Positions 11,001 through 21,400 of a DNA stretch of 33,940 nucleotides are shown one piece after another. Where the stretch lies: positions 1-33,940 of the forward strand of contig LRSR01005301.1 of assembly GCA_001579985.1 (NCBI GenBank). The letters are read 5' to 3'. This DNA comes from Hypsibius dujardini (lineage: Eukaryota; Tardigrada; Eutardigrada; Parachela; Hypsibiidae). Position 1 is the stretch's first letter; each line of letters begins with the position of its first letter. Position numbers and translations under genes: made by a program. The notes under the pieces are model-generated. The model did not search any database, was not told the DNA's origin, and saw nothing but the letters and a program-made list of their open reading frames with translations.

Positions 11001-11638
11001 ACGCAAACTACATGTATAGTGCGAGGCCCACGGGAGAAAGTACGACGTTCAATGCTTAGTTCCAAGTACCTAATGATGCTGAAAAACAGCGCAGGAAACA
11101 ACAGCCAAGGGTTCCACACAACTCCATGAAAAGGCTCAGCATTGGCTGCCACAAAGGACGCCACCATAAACCCGTTAAAAGTCGCCACGCCGTTCCGTAG
11201 TCTATCCGGCGGGACGTTCATTAAAATGCCCACTGCGTACGCGACTCCAATTCCCAGCAGTCCCAGCAGGGTGGAAAACTGATTATGAATCATACACGCG
11301 AGAAGGAACAACACCCCACTCCAGACATTGTTGACGAAGATCAGCGCACCAAAGGTCCTGAGAACGGATTCGAAAAACCGCAAAACCACAGAGAGGTCGT
11401 TGGACTGCCGGTCGATCCACTCGGAGATGCCGGGACTGTCTCCGGTCACGTAGTGCCGGACGGACCGTCGAAGGGCCGTCATGTTAGCCCAAGAGATGAT
11501 CGAGGACCGTCGTCCAGCGGACGTCCGTCGTTGGAGAGCAACGTTGGAGGTGGACGGGATTGGGGTGGTATCCAGTCTTGGCATCGGTGTTGTCTGCAGA
11601 TGAAATTCATTTTTTACCTCTTTTGAGAGGGGCTCCAT
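8086..11638 (-). CDS. Urea transporter (SLC14/UT family)
   Basis: Passive urea channel of the plasma membrane. Four exons: 11070-11638, 9682-9874, 9278-9560 and 8086-8363. They join in frame to 440 aa, close to animal UTs, and donors and acceptors are all GT-AG. The two homologous halves are clear. In the first, FVNN-x-WSG is at 101-108, RNGVATFNGFMV at 148-159 and LPFSITTL at 211-218. In the second, NIYGCDN is at 265-271, ASPL at 285-288 and MWSFNSLL at 318-325, followed by GGFFYV. These match the family's pore and core helices. Residues 1-80 form a polar cytosolic tail; the C-terminus is hydrophilic. Intron 9875-11069 carries a terminal-inverted-repeat element and intron 8364-9277 a TTTTAGTT-rich element. 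The start is the first ATG of the open frame. Nothing looks broken. Confidence 0.95.
8953..9234. mobile_element. TTTTAGTT-rich non-autonomous element (copy A)
   Basis: This lies in the last intron of the urea transporter. The interior is made of TTTTAGTT/AACTAAAA words. The left end (TCGGCAAAAC) and the reverse complement of the right end (GGGGATGGCAAA) are similar, giving weak terminal inverted repeats. A segment at about 8988-9050 matches the reverse complement of about 19619-19682 at roughly three bases in four, so the two are copies of one family. No coding capacity. Confidence 0.6.
10414..10834. mobile_element. Short element with 28-bp terminal inverted repeats
   Basis: AGGGCTATG-x-x-x-CAACCC-x-GCACAA begins at 10414, and its near-identical reverse complement ends at 10834 (about 25 of 28 bases agree). 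The 421 bp interior is AT-rich with AACTAAAA words and has no reading frame. It lies inside the first intron of the urea transporter. I see no clear target duplication, so the superfamily is open. Confidence 0.7.
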
Positions 11639-12440
11639 GATGAATGAGGCTTTCGTTAAAGCATAAAAAGGAAATATTTCCTGAAGGAAAAATTATATAT
11701 ATATATTCCGCGTGAAAGTCTAATGGCTTTGAAAATTTATTATAATAATGAGCGAGGGCACAAAGGCCGCGGATGAAAACGTAGAAATGCAAAATAATCC
11801 AGCCGTTTTTATACAAACATAGACAAAATGGCGCAAATCTCATTCAGTGCTGTGAAAAGGATTATATGTAGGGGTCAGCATAAAAAGGGGACTTTGATAT
11901 ACTGGAAAAACGTCACCTTCATGCGCGGATGGGTTCAGCCAGTCTTCTGCTGAGGAAGACGTCCCGTTTCGGCGGTACGATTACGCTGTATGATTCCCAT
12001 TTTATTGACTTCCACTTTATATGGCACGAGCACATAGATGCGTGCTGTAATAGAGAAGTGACGATGAGGGCATACAAACCCTTGATACTGATGCTATTGA
12101 CGCGAGGTGCGAGTTTATGCATAGTTTGCTGAGTTATTAGACTAATCTATGTCCCTTGGAGCGATTCCCAACCCCGAGCCCCAATGAGGATCGGGGAGAC
12201 TGCACACGGAGTCACAGGATGGTAAATCGCGGGATACATTCGGTACCACGTGTGGTGCTGCATACTGCCAGCGTCTCTCCCTTCAACACACGAAAAAGCC
12301 TCCTTCCCAGCCGCACAGACAAGAAAAAACGCCCGATGTGATAAACCGCCCTGTTCTTAGTACGATTTTGTCCTACGTCTAAATTGGGCGCTTTCCGACA
12401 ATTTCCATTGTCGCCAGCGCGAGATTTTACCGACGCATGG
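11639..12440. other. Urea transporter 5' flank and GPCR-1 3' flank
   Basis: Both neighbours are on the minus strand, so the right side (toward 12440) is GPCR-1 3' UTR and the left side (toward 11639) is urea transporter promoter and leader. A short TA tract sits at about 11694-11706. I found no further exon. Confidence 0.5.
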
Positions 12441-15400
12441 TTAATTTCGTCTTCCATCGCGGTAGATGATCCTCTTGCTGGCTGCATTTGACGTGTCCCG
12501 CAACATTTGATAACACGATAGTAGCTCCAAGTAGGCACGGCAAAAATCTGGATTTGTGGCCGCGTAGATAACCTATAATAGAGAGTTTTCGCAAACGGTA
12601 TATCGCACGGTATAGCGGTACAGTATAGAAAACTGAACTGAGGTTCGAGAGAGTTTTATATACTGTACCGCTATACCGTTTGCGAAAACTCTCTAATAAC
12701 CGTCAATTGAGAAATTAACATTGCACTGCAGAATTCTTTAACTCATTTTATGAATAAGTGGCTGAATCACCGATAAAAAATATATTTTTAGCTTATCGCT
12801 GACGGTTGTTTGAACCTAATGAAGCAATCGTGGAACATTACGCCCACATAACCCCAGTCTCCCATCCCAGTACACATAGCTCCGGCCCTTGACATCCAAC
12901 GAATACTTCGCTGATTCTAATCAATTACAATTTAAATTCTGGACGAGACAGTGTAATACAAAATTTCAGTATGCCATCTATGCTCTGTATTGGTCGCCCG
13001 AAATTGGGTGATTACACTCTCGAGTAATTGGTTCAGTCTTCATGCTGTACAGTAGCTTTATCTAGCCAAGTTGAGCCAGTCTTATTTTTCTCGTTCTACG
13101 TCGTTAATAAGCACTCAGCAATCCATCCAGACTGCCTAATAAAAAATTCAGATCAATGTGATATGCGAAAAAGCAATATCTTTATAATCTTTTCAAAACT
13201 CAAAACAAAATTAGTTTTGAAGTTGGATAACCAATTTTTTCAAATTTTCAAAACGGTTTATTTTCTAGCGTAAGACGTAACTCGTTTTTTAACCTCAAAC
13301 TTTGCCCAAGAATTCAAATTGACCTTATAATTCCGAGGAATTTTACCATTTGGTGAAAAATATCAATGGAAGAAAAATGAGGGTGGCAATCAAAAAGAGT
13401 CAGGCAGCCATTTTGAATGCGGGGATACCAAAGAACACTTTTCTTGCAACCTGTTGCAATCACTGTCAACTTCTCTTGCGTAATTATAACTTAAATATCC
13501 CATTAATGCATTTGAAATGAAAAATTGAAAAAATTTAAACAAAAGACCCGATAAGGAGCCCCGTCACCTGACTGCACGTTTTTCCATCATGTTTTTGAGA
13601 CCATTTCACATTTGAGCTGGTCGGAGTGCTCATAACGGCTAACTCAGACCTCAAAGCGACGTTTTATGGAGTCCGAGAGCTGATGTTCAATATAAAACCG
13701 TTAAATAAAGCTTTCATGCCCGCAAACACTGAAAAAAAAAATTGAAATGGAAGAAAAAATCCCAAACAAATGGCGGTGCTGGGAGTCACCATCTGTGCGG
13801 ATGACGAAAAAAGTAGAGTTAGTTGAAATTATTTTTTATCCACTCAAATATATCAAATTCTAGAGCACAAACCGAGTATCCCATTCAAGTCAGAATGAAA
13901 AAATACCCATTTTTGTTGTTTTGGTGCAAGTTCCAATGATACCATCATCCCGCGATAAGCCGTTTTGTTCACCGACGACTGCCCACTGTCCGGTTAACAA
14001 AATTTGCACTTTCCCAGCAATTTTAGAAGGGAAATTAAAAGCTGAACGAAACTAAAACGATTTCGAAATGACATATCAAAGAAACAAAAAATCAAAAACT
14101 TTCAAAGCCATCAAGCTGTAGATTTTCCAGTGGTTTGAATATTGAGATTCTCACGTCCAAGTCGATAGTAATTCGTTTAGTTTTCATTTGAGTTCCAAAT
14201 TTTGTATAATGGTCACATAACCTGGTAAAGCGAATCATGGGTTTCCATGAAAAAATGGTTTGAAAAAATCAAGAAAGTGGGAACCTGATAAAAAATGTAC
14301 AAAAAAATCTGTCTCAACTCGGCTGGATAAAGCTTCTGTATATTAATAAAAATCCTTGTCGAACAGGAGATTTTTTTTTGGTATGCCACATTTAGGAATT
14401 TCGATCAGGGAAAGGACAAAACTTATTAACTGTGAAGCCGTGTAAATTTTATTGCCATACCGGGTGGAGGCAGTCTGAAGAGATGTACAGTAAGAGTAGC
14501 CAAGCGTAGACCGTCGAGTGCGGTTCGACGAATTTGTGAACACTAGCCCAGGCCATAAGGTTTAGCGGTAAGTAACAGATCGCATATACCAGAAAAGTCA
14601 GTCCCATTGTCTTCGTGGCCTAAACAAATGGGAAAAAAACAAATAAAAAAGTATAAAAAAGTTAAAAAAAGTAAAAGAAGTATAATTGATAGATGAAAAA
14701 GAGCGTTACCTGAATTAGCCGGCAAAGAACTCGACCGGCTTGCAACGGTACACAGGTACACCTCCGGAGGCGTATGAATAAAAAAATGAAGACATAACAA
14801 GTGGCAATTGTTCCTCCTGGGATCACGTAAATCAGCAGGATAAACCCAGTTTGAAAGGTCTGACTGGCCGTCCAGTGTTGCCAGACGCAGATATTGATGG
14901 GTTCAATCAAGCCAAATCGACCGTCGATTCCCGAAAGCGGGATGGCAAATGTGAGCAATGAAATGGTGAAGGACAGGGATATCATCATTATTCCGCCGGC
15001 TCTCTGGGTGGTCCCGCGTGTCAACCCCGGCAGGACGATTAAACAGAACTGATTGACGGCAATCATGGCGCACATCAACGGGATGGTGCACGTGATGGAG
15101 TAGAAGAGGTATGCCATAAGCTGACATACTCCAGGGATCTGCAAATTAGAAGGAACCTTTAACTGTCCAGCAGTGCCCAGACGATCGACTCTAGTCTCTC
15201 GTTCTGATGAATATAGATGAACCATGTTGATTTGTTATGAAATAAACTGCTTAAAAAATGTATCGGTTTAGCCGCAATGAAATTTGGAGTTGGATAACGT
15301 GATGATGAGGGACTCCATAGTTCTGATGTTGCAGTGTTTAATACCACTTGCGAAAAAAACAACATGACACGGCGCTAAATAACTAATGGTTAGCAACTGA

Positions 15401-16807
15401 TATGTAAAAAATAAAGTCCAAATATTGCCAATCAAGTTTAATTGCCTTCAGATATCCCCTACGTGAAAAAAACTGTGGTGAATAGACCTAATATTACGTT
15501 CCATATCAACTGATTCTCACATTGTTTGCTGGCAAAATTCTTCGGTACTTCAAATGAAAACAGTCACTTTTTTCTAATTGGGCTGCTCAACACCGATTGA
15601 TTGTTTGATTGAATTAAAGTGCTTTTTTTGGATCTCGCCAGGCGTTAGTGGAATGCCAGTCCACGCAGAGAAAGGCATTATACCAGCATAAGAAATAACT
15701 TTGTTGCTTATGATTAAAGACAAACACGGATGAGGTAGACGGAACATCAATAATTGTAGAAGGTTATATGGGACGACTAACTAGCTGGGCGGTCGCGGAA
15801 ATTATATTTTCAAAAACTTACTGTTTTGTAAAGAGGTAAATAACTATCCATAACTGAAGTCCCGCTATTTTTAAAAAAATGTAATCAGCACTTTGTTCTA
15901 AAATATGTCCACAAAATGGTTATTCTGAAAGCAACCTGATAGCTTCTAGCCGAATTTGGCGTGTAATAAAGTACCAATTTTACAAAAACAAGATGTACAG
16001 TATGACAAACGGTTTGCGTTGGATTTGAAACAAAATAAGTTGGTAGAAAGGGCAACTCAACTAGGCATTTGTTTTTGAAGGAGTTTAGTAAATTGTGACA
16101 AACCCAAATTTTTGGAACACATTCAAAGCTGAGCAAATATTAGTGACGATCCCTGTATATTCAGACCGAAGATTTTCCAATTTCCCCTCCCCCCCCCCAT
16201 CCCCACTGGGACCTCCGAATACTTTTCGCTCATGCCAATCGAAACCATATCTCATTCCTAATTGGGTAAACCAAGTCATTTTATTTAACAAAATCTATAT
16301 TTTGATAGCAAGACAAAGTTTAAAAAGTGCCAGTGTTTTGCAAAACTTCTGGATTTTCCTGCGGCTGAACCTGAAAAGTTCTGCAGTAATTTTTTTCTAA
16401 AAACACCATGTTCCACTCTCTTTCCGGTTAAGACAACAAATTCGGAACGATCGTACCTGCCATAGACTGACGTCAGCCACGAGCGTGCCGATGATGAGGA
16501 GTGGGTAGATGATGCAGGTCGTCAGCACCTCACAAACGGTTAGCGTAAGGATGAGCACCTGGATCCCGGTGGCGTACCATCGAGCCCGGAGGATGACGAT
16601 CAGAGTGAGGATGTTCCCGAAAGCTCCAGCGAGGACGACGGGAAGTGCGACGGCAGCCCAGATGTACAGCTGGCTGTACTGCTCCGCGGACAGTATGATG
16701 GCACGCGATGTGTTCTGCAGGGTCAAAATGGCACTGATGGCGATTATCGTCATTCTCTCATCGGACCCGTTTGCGCGATATCTCACATACAAAAACATGT
16801 GTCTCAT
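12441..16807 (-). CDS. Class A GPCR, Moody/Tre1-like (GPCR-1)
   Basis: Four coding exons: 16457-16807, 14710-15138, 14461-14619 and 12441-12572 (356 aa). Seven helices are visible. TM1 has GNILTLIVIL (N65), TM3 starts at C122 (PGVCQL), ECL2 holds the partner C201, TM6 reads ICYLPLNLMAW and TM7 reads DCLHPVIYA. The IDGRFG motif before C201 resembles the W-G-R-F-G signature of Moody/Tre1 receptors. Two class A hallmarks are altered: D/E-R-Y is V-N-Q-F (146-148), so Arg3.50 is Gln, and NPxxY is HPVIY. The ligand is unknown. The last exon was found by matching GPCR-2: VIYAATNPDFCRAY after an AG at 12573-12574. Met at 16807 is the first start; Met at 16753 would also leave the N-glycosylation site N-T-S. 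Tandem paralogue of GPCR-2. Confidence 0.88.
12579..12695. mobile_element. 117-bp foldback element at a GPCR-1 splice acceptor
   Basis: TAGAGAGTTTTCGCAAACGG at the left end is repeated inverted at the right end, followed on both arms by CGGTATAGCGGTACAGTATA. The left arm has an extra block of about 10 bp. Direct repeats ATAA flank it exactly (12575-12578 and 12696-12699), as a 4-bp target duplication. On the minus strand, the element end and one ATAA copy fill the positions directly upstream of the AG of the last GPCR-1 exon. Confidence 0.8.
12700..14460. other. Rest of GPCR-1 intron 3
   Basis: This is the remainder of the 12573-14460 intron. It is AT-rich with no coding signal that I trust. 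The short open stretches (for example near 13028-13273) start without support and match nothing. Confidence 0.5.
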
Positions 16808-17599
16808 ATGAAAACTTGTGTGGTGGGTTTCACGTTCGCGAGACCGTTTAAATCAGTCGGAGCTAGGGGAAGTACAGACTGTACAGCATATCGGTATGAA
16901 ATGAAACATAGTCTACACATAGGTCACAATTAAGGCGCTGCTATATGTAATTTATATGATTAACCACCTCTCTGAGTTGCGGGAAGAGCTCCCTAGCCTT
17001 TCAAGATGCGTCAAGAAAGGCGGGAAATCCTGGTTTAATGGCGCTATGTTTAATCCACTTAATGGTGGGAAACCGCGGGCATATGGTAAGGGTGTCCGCA
17101 CAGGCAGCAAAATAAAGCGGCTACCTGAATTGCGGGGTTTGTGTGGTGTTTTATCTAATCACAGAAAAAAATCCTCCCTCAAAAACTGAATTCGTCTGAA
17201 GATCCTGGCATGCGTCTTCGTACATCTATAAGTGACTCTCCTCGCAGTGTTGAACGGTTACGAATGTTGATTAAAATTACCTTCATCTGCTCCCCTTGCA
17301 ATTACTATTGAGACAGGGAGGGGGAGGAAGTTCTGATGGAGCGTCACAGGTCCAAACATACACGTCTGATAACAGTGAGTTCCAGTTTATGTTGAAGGTT
17401 GATAAAGGTCGCTTATTTGGCACCGATTATTTCCCTATTTCAAACTCGTTAATCTTCCTGGTTTTAAAGATGACCAAGAAAAGCAGCCAAGGAGCTATTT
17501 TTTTCGGTTATCTGCTCGCTAACTGTGTGCATCTATCTTGTGAGTGGTTCAGGTGATTTGAAATTAGCGAAGGAGATACAGCCACAGGCAAGCCAGCGT

Positions 17600-17777
17600 G
17601 CAAAACCCGGGAGATTAGCGAGCTTGAAATAACATAAACGCTGCTAAATAAGCGAGTTTTTGAATACCTTTAGTATAAATGGGAAAATAAGCTATCTTTG
17701 AATACCATGGTATTTAAAACCCGCTTATTTGGCAGCGTTTATTTTGATCTTTCAAGCTAATCTCCCGGGTTTTGCAT
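17600..17777. repeat. Long inverted repeat (about 70-bp arms)
   Basis: GCAAAACCCGGGAGATTAGC at the left is matched by the same sequence inverted at the right end, and identity continues through AAACGCTGC and AAATAAGCG to AATACC. Arms are about 17600-17672 and 17706-17777 with a loop of about 33 bp, so a transcript would fold into a stable hairpin. A perfect palindrome AATACCATGGTATT lies at 17701-17714. No clear target duplication. Confidence 0.85.
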
Positions 17778-17818
17778 CCTTGCAGCGGTGATTCAAGGAT
17801 ACTCCTGCTAGATCCATA

Positions 17819-18150
17819 GGATCTGTCCATCCGTCCGTCCGTCTGTCTGTCCGTCTGTCCGTCTGTCCGTTCGTCTACTTACCCGTATGGACGGAGACCG
17901 TCTGTCCGTATGGACCGTCTGCCTTTCCATCCACCCGTTCAAACTTTTGCGTTCATCAGTCCTTCTTCGTGGATGCGTGCGTCTCTCCGTCCAAAGAAAT
18001 TCGGCCGTCCATCCGCCCCTCCATGCCTTAACATCCGTCACTCTTCAATCGTCAATTCACTACTTATGCGTGAATTTTTTGATTCACCCTTCCGTGCATA
18101 CGGTTCTCGTATACCCGTAGGACGTTCGTCCGTCCATCCATTTGCTTAAC
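17819..18150 (-). repeat. Degenerate GGAC/AGAC array (GTCC/GTCT on plus strand)
   Basis: CCGTCCGTCCGTCTGTCTGT and decayed derivatives run for about 330 bp, densest at 17819-17880. The AGAC/GGAC unit is on the minus strand, the strand on which both adjacent GPCR genes are transcribed. The open frames across it are artefacts. Confidence 0.85.
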
Positions 18151-18473
18151 AGAACGACCTACTAGTCCGTCAGTCTCTTACGGATCGCTCAAACTATTTA
18201 ATTAACATGGCAATGTCCAACCAGCATAGCAGATCTCCACTCCTCCGCCCTAGGACAACATTTTTAGGACACCGCTCGCTGTGAGGAACCAATCGATTAG
18301 CGGGCTGTGGTAACGAAAGATCACGGTCTTGACACAAAGACTGAATAATCAACCAAAACTACACGTCACAGAGGCAGCTTTTGTTTGAGACAAGGCCGTG
18401 CACAGTTTTGTTTGACATCCTTATCCAGGGAACAGCCAAAATGCTAACGACAAAAAGAATGTAATTCAAAAGA

Positions 18474-21400
18474 CTAGCTTTCATCCTCGTGATCAGACGG
18501 CGGTCCTAGATAAACACCACCGTGGGGACAATCGTCCCTCAAGATGGCGTTGGTCGTGTCTCGCGGTAAGGAATCTCGTGGGATCAAACGGGTTTTGTGC
18601 CCTTGGTCGCCTAGTTCGATCATATTGAAGTGTTCGCGTCGAAACATCTGGCTTCGCTTCTTTTCCGAATGGACCATATCTTTCAAGCTGATTTGCGGCT
18701 TCCGCTGGAACAACTGACAGCGACGTAGCAAATCGATGTAGGCGTCACTGAAGTCCCGGTTCATCACGGCGTATATCACCTGCAACGTGAATGAAAAAGC
18801 AGTCACACCTTATGCAGACATTATACAGACCTTACACCATCTATATTTCCATTGATAAATAAGTTAGTTCGTACTTTCAACTCCCTTGAAGAATAGGTCA
18901 CCCAATGTTTTTTCGAACGTTTTACTCTTAAAGTCGAGCTTTCTGCGTGAAAGACGCTAAGTTAGATGATTGTCTATCATCCAACTTTGTGTTTTTCTGT
19001 CTGTAAAAAGTCCTGTTGCTTTGTATTTGGGACCGAAAGTATAACTTTATTATTATTTATTTATTTTATTATTACAATGTAAATTGAATGTCATAAATAT
19101 ATATTGTACATATATTTAAGTTGTTAAAGGGTGGAATCAATTAAATCCCTATAAACATGATCCGCAATACATTACGAATTAAAATGAATTTGTAAGATAC
19201 AGTTGCGGCTTTGAAAAACCAACTGTAATTGAAACAGAACTATATTCCATTGTATTTTCATGGTTCAACTTTAAGGATATTTGAAACCAGTAAAATACAA
19301 TTTGAACGATATTTGAAACCGCAAAATGTAAATGACAGCGATATTATTATACACTCAATTTTTAGAATACAAAGAATAAACTATTGGGGTGATATTCATT
19401 TTCATTAAGGAATTAATTAGGTAATTAATTACCCAAAACTAAACTAACTAAAAAACTGAACTGGAAATAAACCAAAACTTTTAGCCCATAATTTCTAGGC
19501 CTTAACTTTTTTAGTTGACTAAAAGGCTAAACTAAAAGTGTTAGTTACTTAAGATTTAACTGGAAAAAAATCAAAGAAATTAGCTAAAGAAATTTGAGAA
19601 CTAATTTCGACCAACACTACAATGTACACTAAAAATGTTAGTTACCAAAACACTAAACTAAAAATCCTTAGTAACAATGTTTTAGTTGACTAAAAAAACT
19701 AACCAGCTGACTAATTTTAGTTTTGGCCATCCCTATACTAGACTACTAGTGCAGTTGTTGTTCCTGTCCTCATTGGTCGACCCACTGCATTAACTATCTC
19801 AGTCCACAGTAATACATGTCAATCTGATCTCCGATCGATACATCTTAATTATAGACGCCCCATGTTTACGTATCTTATATACGTATCTACGTCAGAGATT
19901 TCATGTAACCAGCCGGAATGTGCAGGCTGGTGAACCGTCACAATACGACGGGGATTGAGAGTGGAGTCATACATGTATATACGTGTGTCTTGATTATTTA
20001 ATCAACACACATTATCGCCTGCATCGAAACTGGAGAACCGTCCCGTTACGCTGGATGGGCATCAAACGATTAACCCTTAATCTGCGTGCATGTAGCCGAA
20101 GTGATTAAGTAAACGCTACAGTACTTTTTTCGACGCATGCTTTGGTATGAGGTAGAAGGTCAATGCAAAGTCGTATGCACAAAAAAGATTTGCGTCATCA
20201 TTACCTTGGACCTTGAACCCCCAGGCATTAGGACACACCCTACAATTAACCTATGTAAAAATTATATTATCGGCTTCATCAAATTCCCGATGCTTTTTAG
20301 GAACTTGATCTTTCCTGTTCTCACACACTCTATCTCCTATAGTATATCCACATATTTTATTTCATTCTCATCACGAAAATGTTTTGTTATCACTTGCAAC
20401 TTTTCATCTTACATCGATATTATATATTACATGTTACTTTCACTTTGTTCTTCTTCCATTTTCTTAAAGTTTTTCATTATATATAAGTCTTGCACATATT
20501 TTAATTTATATTGTTCATGCAACACTTTCAGTTTTAATTGTTTCATACGCTGATTAATTTAGTGTGTAAACCGAACACAAAATGCGTGAAACTGAAAGTA
20601 CATTGTCAGCAAAGTGTGTAGGCCGAAGTTTCACACAGTTTTACCGATATTTAGGTCTATTTTAATTAACGGATATGTAATTTCTGTCCCTTTCTAGATA
20701 CTGACTCGGACAATTCTTTCTCGCGCTCCGAGCTCGAAATTATAGTAGCTAATTTACATAAGCCTTTATACTTAAGCTGTGGATGTGACCCATGTCTACA
20801 AAATTTTTTCGCGCTCCGTGATGTAATTACTTTTTTATTATGTCCTAACGGTGTATTATTACATTTTGTGCAAATCAAATTTTTGCCTTAAATCAATCCC
20901 TGATTTCGTGTGTGTTATTTGAAATACATATCGTATGTTAGTTTTCTTCAGCTGAGTTTGTATTTCATGTGTAATTTCACTGTTATTTCATACTAATTAT
21001 TACATATATATGCATACCGGATGCAGGCAGTCGGAGGTACAGTAGAGCAGCAGTAGCCAGGCAAAGACCATGGAGGAGCGTTCCGCGTACAGGAGATCCC
21101 TCTGCCACCAGGCCATGAAGTTTAGAGGTAGAAAGCACACCACATACGCCAGAAAAGTGACACCCATCATTTTGGTGGCTTGAAGCAGCCGGCGCAGTTT
21201 TCGGCTCGTCTCGAAACACGACCCCGACGCGGCCCTGGCCCTTCTCCGATTGGCACTGGCCCTGTGGCTCAGCCGCAGAAACAAGAAAATCCCGGTATAA
21301 CACAGGGCAATCACCCCGCCGGGGATGACGTAGATTACGAGGAAAAAGGCGCTCTGCAGTGGCTGACTGGACGTCCACTGCAGCCAGATGCAGATATGCA

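Larger units (their letters stand above)
16808..18473. other. Region between the tandem GPCR genes
   Basis: GPCR-1 promoter side and GPCR-2 3' side. It contains a long hairpin (17600-17777) and a degenerate GTCC/GTCT array (17819-18150). No coding exon is supported; the short frames at 16956-17189 and 17296-17556 have no domain and no paralogue match. Confidence 0.5.

Noticed and set aside
11592-11617. 24-bp GT...AG intron near the urea transporter start
   Set aside because: Too short for splicing, and the sequence reads through in frame.
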